Below are positions 33,919 to 45,327 of a DNA stretch of 64,000 bases, in pieces (position 1 is the first letter of the stretch; every line of letters begins with the position of its first letter). A program made the translations under genes and the position numbers. The stretch comes from Phaeosaccion multiseriatum. Lineage: Eukaryota; Ochrophyta, other classes. The stretch covers positions 248,001 through 312,000 of the forward strand of contig OZ218959.1 of NCBI GenBank assembly GCA_965112735.1, in the 5' to 3' direction. The notes under the pieces are model-generated. The model had not been told where the DNA came from. It ran no database searches and was given only the letters and a program-made list of their open reading frames with translations.

Positions 33919-36180
33919 GCCAACAGATGCGTCGCCAAGCTCCTCCTTGCGAAGGTACTAGGAGGAAGTCCCCCCCGAAGGACCGGTCGCTGCTGCTGCC
34001 CCTGCTGCCCCTGCTGCCCCTGCTGCCCCTGCTGCTCCTGCTGCTCAGAGTCCAAGCCTCGCTCTCCGAGTGGGCCTGCGCCTCTGCTCCCCTCTCTCGC
34101 CGTCCCCGCCCCCCCCCCTCCGTAGTCCCCCAGTTCGTCGCCCTCGCTTGCCCAGGAGGGCGGGCCGAGGAAGGAGGTGAGCAAGGCCGCGGTGCCGTTG
34201 CTCCCTTGTGAAGCGCTACTCCCTCCACTGTCGCTCTGCTCATGCCTTATGCCCGGGCCACCCCGTCCAACAACCGCGCCCTCCCCCCGCACCTGCTGCT
34301 GCTCCGAGTCCCCCCCTGGGGAGTGCCCATGCAGATGCTCTGAGCCCTGAGCCTGAGACTGGAGTAGGTCCTGACACTGCTCCTCCGTCCTTCCGGGCAT
34401 GTGTGCTGCAATGAGGTCGATGCGGTTGCCGAAGAAGCGAACGACCTCACGCAGTCGGGCCTCCTCGTCGCTCTCCCACGGCCTAAGAGACATCGAGGGA
34501 GGGGGACATCAGGGTCAGGGTCAAGGTTCAAGGCCGGGGTCAGGGCCAGGGTCCGTTTAAAGGGTAAGGGTGGAGGTGAGGGTCAGCGTCAGGGCGGCTG
34601 GGCACACGCACACACGACCCGCCGCCTGCCTTCTCTCGCCACCCCTCGCGTCCTCTCCGGTCAACTCCCTCCCTTCCCAACTCACTCCCCTACTCTCCCC
34701 GACTCTCCCTCCCTCCCACCCCACCCCACCCCGCCCCGTCTGCTGCCATCTGCCTGTCGGCTCACCTGTCGGGCTGGTCCTCAGCCGAGGAGGCCCAAAA
34801 GTGAAGCTTGCACTGCTGTGCGCTGCGAATCCTCCCCGTGGTCGTGGACAGGCGCCTCGCCACTTCTGTCCAGCCCCCCCCCGCTGCTCCTGCTCCTCCT
34901 CCTCCTGTCGCCCCCCCAGTGGAGTCGCTGCCGCCCCTACTCGCCTCCACAGCCTCTAGCAGGGCGCTGGTCTGCTCTATGGTCCATTCGTCGGGCCGAT
35001 ATTCTTCGGGTCGATAAGCCTGCGCGAAACTTGCCAAGTCCAAAGCACCCTCCCCCCCGGGGCCCTCCTCCTCCCCTCCTCTATACACGCCAGCAGTCCC
35101 GGTGGCCCCAGCCGCCGCACCGCTCCTCCCGACCAACCCCGCCACCCCTGACCCAGGCAATGGCTGTGCTGCTCCTATGGGATCCACTCCTCTAGTGACA
35201 GCCCTGCTTGGCCTCGTTCTCGCGCCCCCCCTCCCTCCTGCATGCTCGGCCGCATTGTCGTCCGTCGGCTCCCTCTTGACCTCCCCCCTCCCTCCCCTGG
35301 CGGTGCTCCCTAACGCTGACCCTCCTCCTCCTCCTCCTCCTCCTCCTCCTCGTCCTTCTTCATAGGAAGAGGAGTACAAAGGTGAGGCACGGGAATATTC
35401 ATCCTGACCGTCACCTTGACCGCCAATGTCCTGCTGCTCTTGGTGCTGGTGCTGCGGCTCATGGTGCAGTTGATGATGCGAGGAGGGCCCCCCCATCCCC
35501 GCCCCTGCCACCCCCCTGTCGCCATAGTGGGACCGAGGAGCAGCGAGGGGGGGTGGGGCCCTCTCAGGGCGCGATGACAGAGCGGATACCGCCGCGGGCC
35601 GAGATGATAGGGCGGCCCCGCCCGTGAAGGTTGACAGGGACGCCTGCAGTGAAGCGGGGAGATCTGCTCCAACGGCTTTCCGTTTCTGTAAAGCGAGAGA
35701 GAGGGAAATAGACAAAGGGGGGGGGGTGAGGGGGCGAGAGAGAGAGAGAGGGAGAGAGGAACGGAGTGAGTGAGAGAGAGAGAGACAGAGAGAGAGGGAG
35801 TGAGAGAGAGACAGAAGGAGAGACAGAGAGATAAGAGAGAGAGACGGAGTGAGGGAGAAGGGGCACGGCGCGGACACATTTAGAGCCCGCCCGGCACTCA
35901 CTCACCACTCCTTTGCCCCGGCGCTTGCCCGACGGAACGTGATTGTGCTTCTTCTGGTGCTTCTGGATCTTCTCCAGTTGGTGGTGGTGGAAGCGCATGT
36001 TCTTCTTCGCTCCGTCCTTGTGGCGGTGGTCACAGATGGCTGAGGCACGAGTGAGAAAGAGAGAGCGAGTGAACGAGTAAGGCGAAGGGCGGAAGCTCGG
36101 CCACGGAAGCTCGGCCAGGGAGTGGTGGGCACACAGGGGAAGGAAGAGCAACATTCTCGACAGGGCATTCCATGTGATAC

Positions 36181-36230
<50 letters not shown>

Positions 36231-37246
36231 GCACACACACGCACTCCCCCACTCCTTCTCAATTCATGCCGTCTGTCCGTCCGTCTGGGTCAGAGACATG
36301 AAACAAGCACCGCCCCTTTCATACCCTTTCATACCCTTACATACCCTTACATACCCATACATACCATGGTAGTGCTTCCGAGTGGCGCTGTGAGTGATAG
36401 GGTCTCTGTAAACGCAGTCCTCGGCATCGCACCTCGCCAGCCGAGGACACACAATCCAAAGGTCCGGGTCCATGTCGAAGGGTCGCGTACGTCGTGTCGT
36501 GGTCTTGGTTGGGGTCTCCCCGCCCCCCCCCAAGCTGTCCTCCATGCTCGCGGCGCTGTCCGTCCTACTCAGGCTGCGGCCGCTGCTGTTGCGCCCCCTC
36601 AGGCCCTGCCCCCCCCCTGCGCCTGCCCCTGCTCCTGCTCCAGTGACATCCTGCGCTGCAACTGCCGCCGCTGCTGTCGGTACCGCCGTTGACCCATGCG
36701 CTGCCGCGGCTCCTTCCCCCCGCCCCCCCGCCGCTGCTGTCGTCTTCTTTGCCGTAGACCTCCCTCGCCTGCTCGCCGTTGCAGGCGTGTGCGTGGGCAG
36801 GGGCTGGTAGAGCTCATCCTCATCCTCCTGCTCCTGCCCGCCCCCGCCACTCGTAAACCCACCCCCCTCAAAGCCCCGTTGCCCTGGTCGGGGGCTTTGC
36901 TGTGTCTGCTGTGTCTGCTGTGTCTGCTGTGTCTGGTGTGTCTGGCGTGTCTGGTTGTCTGTATCGTCACCCCCTCCTCCCCTCCCCGCCCCCCCACGCC
37001 CCCCCGCTGCGCCGCCCCCAATGCCGCCGGTAGTGGCACCACCTCCTCCTCCTCCTGCTCCGCCCATACTGCCCCACTCCCACCCCGGAAGCTGCTGCTG
37101 CTGCTGCATGCCCATTCCCTCGTCGTGCAGGGGCAGGTATGGCTGCTGCGGGCCCCTCGCCCCCATCCCCGCCTGGCTGCTGCCCATATGACTGCTGAGA
37201 GGACTCGTGGCAGGCTCTGAGGCCCGCCGCCCCCGCTGCCGATAGA

Positions 37247-37292
<46 letters not shown>

Positions 37293-38339
37293 AGTGTGAG
37301 TGTGCATGTGCAGGTCGGGCTGCGAGTAGCGGCGGCGCTGATGAGGAGGTTGAGACTCCGGCGAGCGCTGCCCTTCTCGCTGAGCGGAGCCCCCCCCGGT
37401 GGGAGCAGGCCGCTTCTGCCCGCCGCCGCCGGATCCCGCACCTCCTCCTGCTCCCGTGGAGGGCGTGGAACGCGAGCTCAGCAGCAAGTGGGCCAGCTCG
37501 TCGGAGGGGCTGCTGGTATTGGGGGGCATCTTGCTTGGGTCAGGGGAGAAGCGCTGGTGTTGGTGGTACGGCTGGTAGGACGACTGCTGCTCGTCGAGGA
37601 GCATCGGCTCAGCGGCACGATGCGCTGACAAGGGAAGGGTCAGCTGCTGCTGCTGCTGCTGCTGGTGGTGGTGGTGGTGCATATACTGGCCGTGCTCTAC
37701 GTGCGTATGTTGTTGTTGCTGCGGCTGGTATTGCTGGTACTGATGCTGGTGCTGTGGTGGGTGTTCCTGAGCCTGCCTGTGGTATTGCTGCTGCTGGTCG
37801 TGTGCAGCCGCTCCTCCCGACAAATCCCACTCGCCGTCCGACAGGGAAGCGTAGCGCGAGTGTAAGCCACCCATCCCGTCGTTGCCAGGGTCCAAAGAGA
37901 AGTTCAGCTGGTCGGTTTGCTGCCGATAAAAACTGAGCGGCGGTTGGGGAGACGCCGAATAGCCAATGTGCTGCTGATGCTGTATCGCCAACTGCTCTCC
38001 TCTGTGCTGGTACTGACGATATGGCTGCTGGTGGAGCTGGGGCTGCTGCATATGCGCTGCCGCCGCTGCTGCGCCCCCCGCCGCTGAGCCGGATGACCCC
38101 GCCACCTCCGCAAACATGTCTGAGGGAGAGGAGTTTCCCCTGAAGGTCGGCGGCGATGCCACTCCCCCCCCTTCCCCCCCTCGCCCCCCTCCGCCGCCAG
38201 CGTCAGGTGCAAACATGCCTGCAGCGCCCTGCTCTGCGAGATCCGAGGACGCTGCGGCGGGGGACATCGCTGGGTGGACATTTTGCTGCTCACCCTCACC
38301 TGCCGTCGCTCCGGGCAGAGCCGCCCGGCTGTCGCTCAT
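33717..38339 (-). CDS. Q-rich nuclear regulator with two SANT/Myb repeats, four exons
   Basis: Exons in gene order are 38339-36365, 36039-35906, 35685-34766 and 34482-33717; all phases agree, giving 1,264 aa. The first 600 residues are Gln/His/Gly-rich with several CAG-coded poly-Gln runs. Next comes a Cys/His cluster, WIVCPRLARCDAEDCVYRD, then a His-rich stretch crossing into exon 2 (HYHAICDHRHKDG) with MRFHHHQLEKIQKHQ. This looks metal-binding but I cannot name the family. Exon 3 ends with one SANT-like repeat (DEWTIEQTSALLEAVEA to CKLHFWASS). Exon 4 opens with a second (RPWESDEEARLREVVRFF, then DLIAAHMPGRTEEQCQDLL). The tail is Gln/Gly/Pro-rich. The layout fits a SWIRM-less, SANT-bearing chromatin or transcription cofactor. 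Function and partners are unknown. Confidence 0.8.
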
Positions 38340-39227
38340 CGCCCCCCAGCCCGGCTAGAGCTGCTGTGCCGCACAACAAGGCGCACCATCCTCGCCCCTA
38401 TAATGCCCGCCCTGTAGCAGCCGCTGAAACTCCAAGCTGGCTCCCGCCCATTCCAAACCCTTCCCTCCCACCACCTACAATAACCAAACCGTTTTGGTGT
38501 TTGTGCCAAAATCCGAAAGCGCACCAGCACACGCAAGAGGACTGCTCTAAGCAGCAATGCTCAAAGGAGGACAGCCTCCGTTGTTCTTCCGAAGCGCTTG
38601 CCCCGCTTGCATCGCCAACCTCGGCCCTCTATTGGCGGATCGTGATCGGTTGCGACACTGCGGCAAAGAAGAGGCTCAGTTATAAAGAACACGCTCAGCA
38701 CCAGAGAGGGAGACTGCTGTGCAAAATCAGTCACAGCACACAAAACTGTAGTCTTGGCGCGGCTCTGCTCACCGCAGGTAGGGCGCAGCACACACAGCCA
38801 AAGTCTGGGGGTACAATTAAAGGGTTTTTGCACCGTTTGCTAAAAACAGGATTTGGAGCGAGAGAGAGAAATGCCGAAATTCCAGTTTGAAAACTCGACA
38901 TTCGCCTCGATTTTTTGCTTTTCTCTTTTCTCCCTGATGATTCTTTTTCTTAGGGTTGCCTAACCCTGGTGCCCTCTACTCTTCCTTCCCCGTGTTTTGT
39001 TACTGGATTGTATCGTATTATATATATTTCACTTGCTTTGTAACTTACGATAAGTACATAATTATTAATCCCACTGCCGTAACGAAGTGGAGAGGGCATA
39101 TCCTATGTCTAGATGAAATTTGAAGAAAGGAAGGAGGGGGCCCAAAAACAGGAGTGACTCTCCCTCCCAGCCTCGCTCTCTCTTTGTGTGTGTGTGTGTG
39201 CGTGCGTGTGTGTGTGTGTGTGCGTGT

Positions 39228-39258
<31 letters not shown>

Positions 39259-39561
39259 CTATTTCTGTCGCTGCTCGCTTGTCTCTGATGCCCCCCCTAC
39301 CTCCCTTGCGTGTGCTCCGTCCACCTGTCTGTCTTGTCTGTCTATCAGTCCGTCTGTCAGTCAGTCTGTCTGTCTGTCTGCCAGTCTGTCAGTCTGTCTG
39401 TCTGACTGTCTATCTGTCGGCCTTCTCACCCCCCTGACCGCTGCCCATCGAGCCAAGCAAGGCAAGTAAGTCTCTTCCCTCTCGCCCCTCGCCGCCCTCG
39501 CGCTCCACGAGCAAGCAAGCCGCAAGCAAGCAAACAAGCAAGCAAGCAAGCAAGCAAGCAG

Positions 39562-39596
<35 letters not shown>

Positions 39597-39673
39597 CACA
39601 AGCAAACAAGCAAGCAAGCAAGCAAGCAGTTCCAGATGAACCTCCTCCCCTCCATCCCTCCCTCCCTGACACG
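38340..39673. other. Spacer between two Q-rich genes
   Basis: The left part is the 5' region of the gene starting at 38339. It includes an AT-rich patch at about 38880-39120 that contrasts with the GC-rich surroundings. TG runs at 39186-39258, a CTGT/CAGT stretch at 39325-39420 and a CAAG run at 39508-39630 lie in the right part. No gene is supported. Confidence 0.6.
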
Positions 39674-42182
39674 TCACTTGGTGTAGTCCATGCTGCCGAT
39701 CTGCTCCAGGTACAGATCGTCGCACACATCCGCGATGCCAGCATCCGAGAAGTCCCTCATACGCATGCCAGCCACGGAGCCCTGCCCCCCCGAGGCCGCC
39801 AAGCCGTTGCCGCCGCCGCCCGCGTCCCCTGAGCCCACCGCATCGGTGTGCCCCCCTCCTCTGCTGCCGAGGGTACTGCCGCCGGTGCTGCCGCCGGTGC
39901 CGCTGCCACTCCCCCCGGGCCCATCGTCGAGGAGGAAGTCCTCCAATGGCGCATACTGCGGATGCTGCTGTATCACCATCGGCTGCTGCTGCTGCTGCTG
40001 CTGCATCGCCAGCTGGTGTTGCTGCTGCAGCCCCTGGTGCTGCTGCTGCTGCTGCTGCTGCGTGTGCTGCTGCTGTGAGGGGTAAGTGCGCGGAAGGTAC
40101 CCTGTGGAGGAGGGGCTCGGCTGCCATTGTTCGTCCTGTGGGTGCTGGTACGACGACTGGTGCTGTCCACCCAACGGCTGCTGCTGGCGGGGGTGATGCC
40201 GCCGCCGCTGCTCCTCCTGCAAGTCCTGATCGTAGAGGGGGTGGTGGTGGGACGGAGGAGGGGGGGCGTCGTGGTGATGGTGGTTGTCGTGCCGTGATTG
40301 CTGATACAGCTCAGGCTCGTACTGATACTGCTTTTGCTGCGGCTGCTGTGGTTTGCTGTGCGTGTGCTGCTGCCGCTGATGCGTGTGCGGATAGCTGTGC
40401 TCGCGCATGTCCTCGTGTCGGTGCTGGGGCGGGTGTGGAGGCTGCTGAGAGTAGGAGTTATCTTGGCGCGCCTGGGAGGACTGCCAAGCCGCTTCCTCCT
40501 CGTGGTAGGCACGCCGACCGCTCATCGCTCCTTCCCCTCCTCTCCCCCTCTCCAGCGTCGACATCTGCTGCTGCTGCTGCTGCGGCGGCGGCGGCGGCGG
40601 TGGCGGCGGCTGGTACTGCGGCTCGTAGTGGGGAAGGTACTGCTGGTCCGACTGGTGCTCATGCCGCTGGTACGGCTCATGTTGGTGGTACGCATTGTCA
40701 TACTGAGCCACTCCAGACGGCGGCACGCTGCGGCCTGAATGAGCACTGTGAGCACTGCCTGAGCGAGACCTGCTGGAGTGAACACTGCCTGCGTGCGAGT
40801 GAGTACTCCCCGAATGCGGCCTGCCGAACTGCGCACCGCTTGAGTGAGAAGCCCCTACCAGATCCATCCCGTCCATCATCCTTGCCCCTCCCGAGTCGTC
40901 CATGGGGTGAGAGAGAGGCAGCTCGAGCTTGGACGCGCCTCCCCCGGGGGGCTTGCCCGCCGTCGGAGGGCCGGGGTCTCCGTCGTGATCCAACACCGCT
41001 GTGTAAGGCCGGCACACGAGCTCTCGAGACGGGCCGGAGTCCCGGTCAGAGCCTGCCGAGAGGGCAGAACGTACAAGAGGTGGACAACAGGGGCATATAG
41101 GATAGGGTGAGGACAGAAGACAGGCCTGCCATGGCACGTGCTGCTACAGAGCGCAGAGGAGCCGCACACAGCAACCCGAAAAGCCTAACCCTACACAACA
41201 CACCCGCACACACACGTATACACAGGGACACGACACCTACCGGGATCGCAGGGGGAGCCGCTCCCCTCCAAAGACTTATCGGTGGGGCGCCACTGCCCCG
41301 CTGCCGCAAAGGACAGGGTGCGGTCCCCAGGCACATAGTGGGTGGGGCCCCCGTTCACGCAGCAGGCCACACGGTCCCAGTCCGGTCGCTTGCCATACTT
41401 GGCTGGAGAGCCGCCATACTTGGCTGGGGAGCCTCCGTACTTGGCTGGAGAGCCTGCGTATCTAGCCGGAGAGCCTGCGTATTTGGCTGGGGACTTTGCG
41501 TATCTCGACGGAGATGGGTAGCTCGAGTACGACGTGCCCCCTCCCTCCTGTCCCTCTCCTTCCCCTTTGCCCTTCGTGAGGCTTGAGGGGCTGTCCGCTG
41601 ACTGCCGCCGTTGGTGCTGTGGCGGCTGCTGCTGCTGCTGCTGCTGCATTAGTTGCTGCTGCTGCTGCTGATGCTCCTTTATCACGGCAGGGTCGTCGCT
41701 GACAGGCCTCCACCTCGGCGCCAACGTGTTGTCACCTCTACTGCGGCACCGTCTCTTGTTCTTGAAGGGGCAGTCGTGCTTGCCCTTCCACTGCCCACAC
41801 TTGCTGCAACGGTACTTGCCCCGCTGCGGCTTGCTCAGCGAAGGAGGCTCGGCCACCCGGTTGTGTGGGTGGTAGGCATCTCCCGACCCCGACATGGCCA
41901 TCGAGGACATTGACATTGGCATGGCAGCAGCTGCCGCAGCAGCATCTGCCGGGCGGGGAGCAGGCCCTAAGGACGCTTGCATGGAAGGAAGTGGAGGGAC
42001 CGGCCCAGACCCCACGGACAAGGAGCGGGCATGGGACGGCGGCCCTGACACATCCAAGTGCTCGGAAGGGTCGGAGTGGCAGTGATGAATGGACTGGATG
42101 GAGGGGTTGGATGATTGGAGGGACTTGGACGCCTTTGTAAGGTCTGCCAGCCCGTCTCCGCTGCTCGGCCTCCTCGAGTGCC

Positions 42183-42216
<34 letters not shown>

Positions 42217-44019
42217 GCTGTTGCTGCTGCTGCTGGTGGTGGTGGTGCTGTTTGAGGTGCTGCTTCCATCTATGACTCTGCTGCTGCTGCTGCTGCTGCT
42301 GCTGCCTCGGAACTGCTCCTCCGTAGACAGCACAAGCAAGAGGAATGGGGGCGGTAGGAGAAGAATACGATTAGGGCCTGAGGGTTCGAGAAAACGAATA
42401 CTGCTTCATCTCAAGTAAACAGCAGCCTAAACACAATTGGGAAAGCAGCAGCAGCAGCAGCAGCAGCAATAGCAGCAGCAGTTTGGTTATACATCGCCCC
42501 TCACCCCTCACCTGCATGTCACCGCCGCCCTCTGACGCGTGGTGCAGGGGACCCCTCTGCTGCTGCTGCTGCATCACCAACTGCTGCTGTTGGTGCAGCG
42601 GCGGCGGCGGGGGCGGATAGTAGTGGGAGGGTGACTGGCGGCCGCCGCTCTGCCGCCTGGGGTCTTGCTGCCTCGAGTCCGGCGGCGGCGGCGGTTGGCG
42701 GGAGTCTTCTCTGTCCCTCTCGCGCACTCGTACAGTACCCCGGTGAGGAGCGTCCGCATTGCTTGCCTCTCCTCCTTGCTCGCCTGGCACGCCCCCCCCT
42801 CTCTCCTTCTCCCCCCCGTCCTTCTCCTCCCCCTTCTCCTCGTTCTCCACCTCCACCGACCCTTGCCGCTGGTGCCCCTGTTCCCTTCCCTCGGTCCTCA
42901 GCTCCCCCCTTGTCGACCCCATACCTAGCAGAGACGAGGTATATCCCGTGGCGCTTGATCTTCTCCTTGCCCCCCCCACATTGCTCCACGGGGCGTCCTC
43001 CTCCCCCCCTCTAATGGGGAGGAACTGCTGACCCAAGGGTACAGCAGAAGGACTGGTCATAGCCTCAAACTTGCCCGTAATCTCTGCCATCCCCCCGAGA
43101 TTTTCCATAAGGCGATTGGGGGGGGAGAGCCGGCTGTAAATACCGCCGCCATCCATGCCCCGCCCCTCCCCTCCTCCTCCTCCTCCTCCTCCTCCTCCTC
43201 CTCCTCCTCCTTCTCCTCCACCTCCTCCTCGTCCTGCTCCTGCTCCTCCTCCTCCTCCTCCTCCTTCCCCCCTGCCCTCCCGCGTTCCCCTCCCTCGCCC
43301 TCCGCCTGAGCCTGAGGACGGACCCCCCAGCAGGCCGAACTCCGACATTTGAGTTAGTGAGGAGCTCGTGCTCATGGGGTAGCCCTCTCCAAAGAATTGG
43401 CCTTTATGCGGGTGCCTGTGCGTGCCGCCGCTGATCCTGCTGCTGCTACCACCCGGGTCACTCCCCGCCTCCCTCCCCCCCATGAGCGCCGCCTGGGGAG
43501 TGGAGTCCGTGGGTGTGCTCCTTGGCGTTGTGCCTAGGTCCATTGCCTGAGCGAGCTGCCAGGTGGTGGGGTCTCCCGGGTGGGTGCCCTCCTCATGCTG
43601 CCCCACATCTGCCACAATGGGCGCGTCAGAAAGAACGGCACGAGCGACAGAGGGTTGGTCGGTCAAGGGGTGGGGGGGGGAGGTCAGGAAGGAGAGTCAG
43701 GCGAGATCAAGGCGAGTTGAGGTGAGAGAGAAAGAAGTTATTCATTCAAGCAGCAGCAGCACGAGCACTAGACCCCCACTAGCACGTTCAAAGTTCCGGT
43801 CCCGACTCCGTTCTCTCCTCCGATCTTACCAATGAGGTTGGAGCGGCCCGCGGCTGAGGATTCGGTCTCATCTCCAGACCCGAGCTCCGCGAGCTCCCCA
43901 CCCCCTCCTTCTCCGCTGCCTCTATCGCCCGTGAAGCGCCGCTTCCTGGCTGGACTGAAGACATCTGGACTGAGCAGTAGAGAAGCTAGCCCCTTGTTCT
44001 CGTCGTATTCCGGCAGCGC
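39674..44019 (-). CDS. Q-rich putative regulator with zinc-knuckle-like motif and SPAK heptads
   Basis: Exons in gene order are 44019-43830, 43608-42512, 42318-41241 and 41052-39674, in phase, giving at least 1,247 aa. A short first exon with the start codon must lie upstream (ATG near 44102 is a candidate). The most structured parts are near the N-terminus (ALPEYDENKGLASLLLSPDV, then FSPARKRRF), a Cys/His motif YRCSKCGQWKGKHDCPF followed by basic KNKRRCRSRG, and a C-terminus ending DDLYLEQIGSMDYTK. The YRCSKCG...KHDCP pattern resembles short zinc knuckles of nuclear proteins. Six tandem heptads of the SPAKYGG type follow; S-P-basic motifs of this kind bind DNA grooves in histone H1 tails. 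Long poly-Gln, poly-Asn and poly-Gly runs fill the rest. Family not recognised. Confidence 0.72.
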
Positions 44020-44495
44020 CTGTGTACGGAGGGAGGATAAATGTGAGGAAATGAGCAAGAAGAGAAAAGGCCGCAGATACCGACCGAGCCAGGGTCTGCA
44101 TGGCGCCAGTATGGGATGGATCCGCCAAACGTCGAGTCAGCGGTTCACAAGGCGCGCTAGGATCACACCCGCACTCCGATCCAGCCGCCTTCCCTTCCCT
44201 TTCTATTGTTCTCGACCATCCCCCCCCATTCCTCCTGAGTCTCGGGGTAAAGAACGTCTTTCTCCATACCATCAGGGACGACATTGCCACCGCCTCCTTC
44301 TCCGGGAATGTGGGGCGTAATGTCAAGGCATCTGCCTCGTCGTCTTGTAATGCTGCTCTTCACTGCTTCATAACTTCTGTGAGAAGTTGTTCCTGTTTGA
44401 TTGGGAAGTGTCATCAGCCAATTAGGAAGCTTACGTAAGCTTAGCTGGAGGGAAGCGCAACCTTCAAACTACAGTTACATGTTCAAAACGCAAAT
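44020..44495. promoter_or_regulatory. Divergent 5' region of Q-rich and EF-hand genes with a 16-bp palindrome
   Basis: The segment holds the unresolved first exon of the minus-strand gene and the promoter of the EF-hand gene. A perfect 16-bp palindrome, AAGCTTACGTAAGCTT, lies at 44427-44442, 54 bp before the EF-hand start codon. Its core TTACGTAA is the classic bZIP (PAR/C/EBP-type) site. That position fits a proximal promoter or 5' UTR element. Confidence 0.6.
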
Positions 44496-45275
44496 ATGGG
44501 GGCCAGCAGCAGCAGCAGGGGCGCCAATGGCGAGGAAAGCAGGTCCCTCCTCAGCATGTGCGTCGGTTCTACCATGGACGCCAATGTGTTGTACTTGTTA
44601 GCGGGAAGGCCGCTCGAGCACATCCAGGAGGTGAAGAAAATCGTGCAGGACATTGGGCGAGCAAGCCCAGCTGTGCAGCTGCCAGCCTTCCAGCAGCTCT
44701 TACGCATTGAAGGGAGGATGTTGCATGGCCAGGATACAGGCATAGGAGGACATGACGATGGTCATGGTGGGGGTGGAAGTCATTTTGGTGGAGCATCAGG
44801 GAGGGGGAGGGGAGGAGGGGGGAGAGGAGGAGGAGGAGGAGGAGGAGGAGGAGGAGGAGGAGGAGGAGGAGGAGGAGGAGGAGGAGGAGGAGGAGGAGGA
44901 GGAGGAGGAGGAGGAGGAGGAGGAGGAGGAGGAGGAGGAGGAGGAGGAGGAGGAGTCGCAGCTGCAGCTTCAGCTGCCGCCGCAACAGCCGCAGCAGCCG
45001 CAGCCGCAGCAGAAGCCGCGAAAGCTGTAGCAGCCGCAGGGGCAGAAGGAGGAGGAGGAGGAGGAGGAGGAGGAGGAGGAGGAGGAGGAGGAGGAGGAGG
45101 AGGAGGAGGAGGAGGAGGAGGAGGAGGAGGAGGAGGAGGAGGAGGAGGAGGAGGAGGAGGAGGAGGAGGAGGAGGAGGAGGAGGAGGAGGAGGAGGAGGA
45201 GGAGGAGGAGCCGCAGTCGCAGCAGAAGCCGCGAAAGCTGTAGCAGCCGCAGGCGCGGAAGGAGGAGAAGGAGGA

Positions 45276-45327
<52 letters not shown>

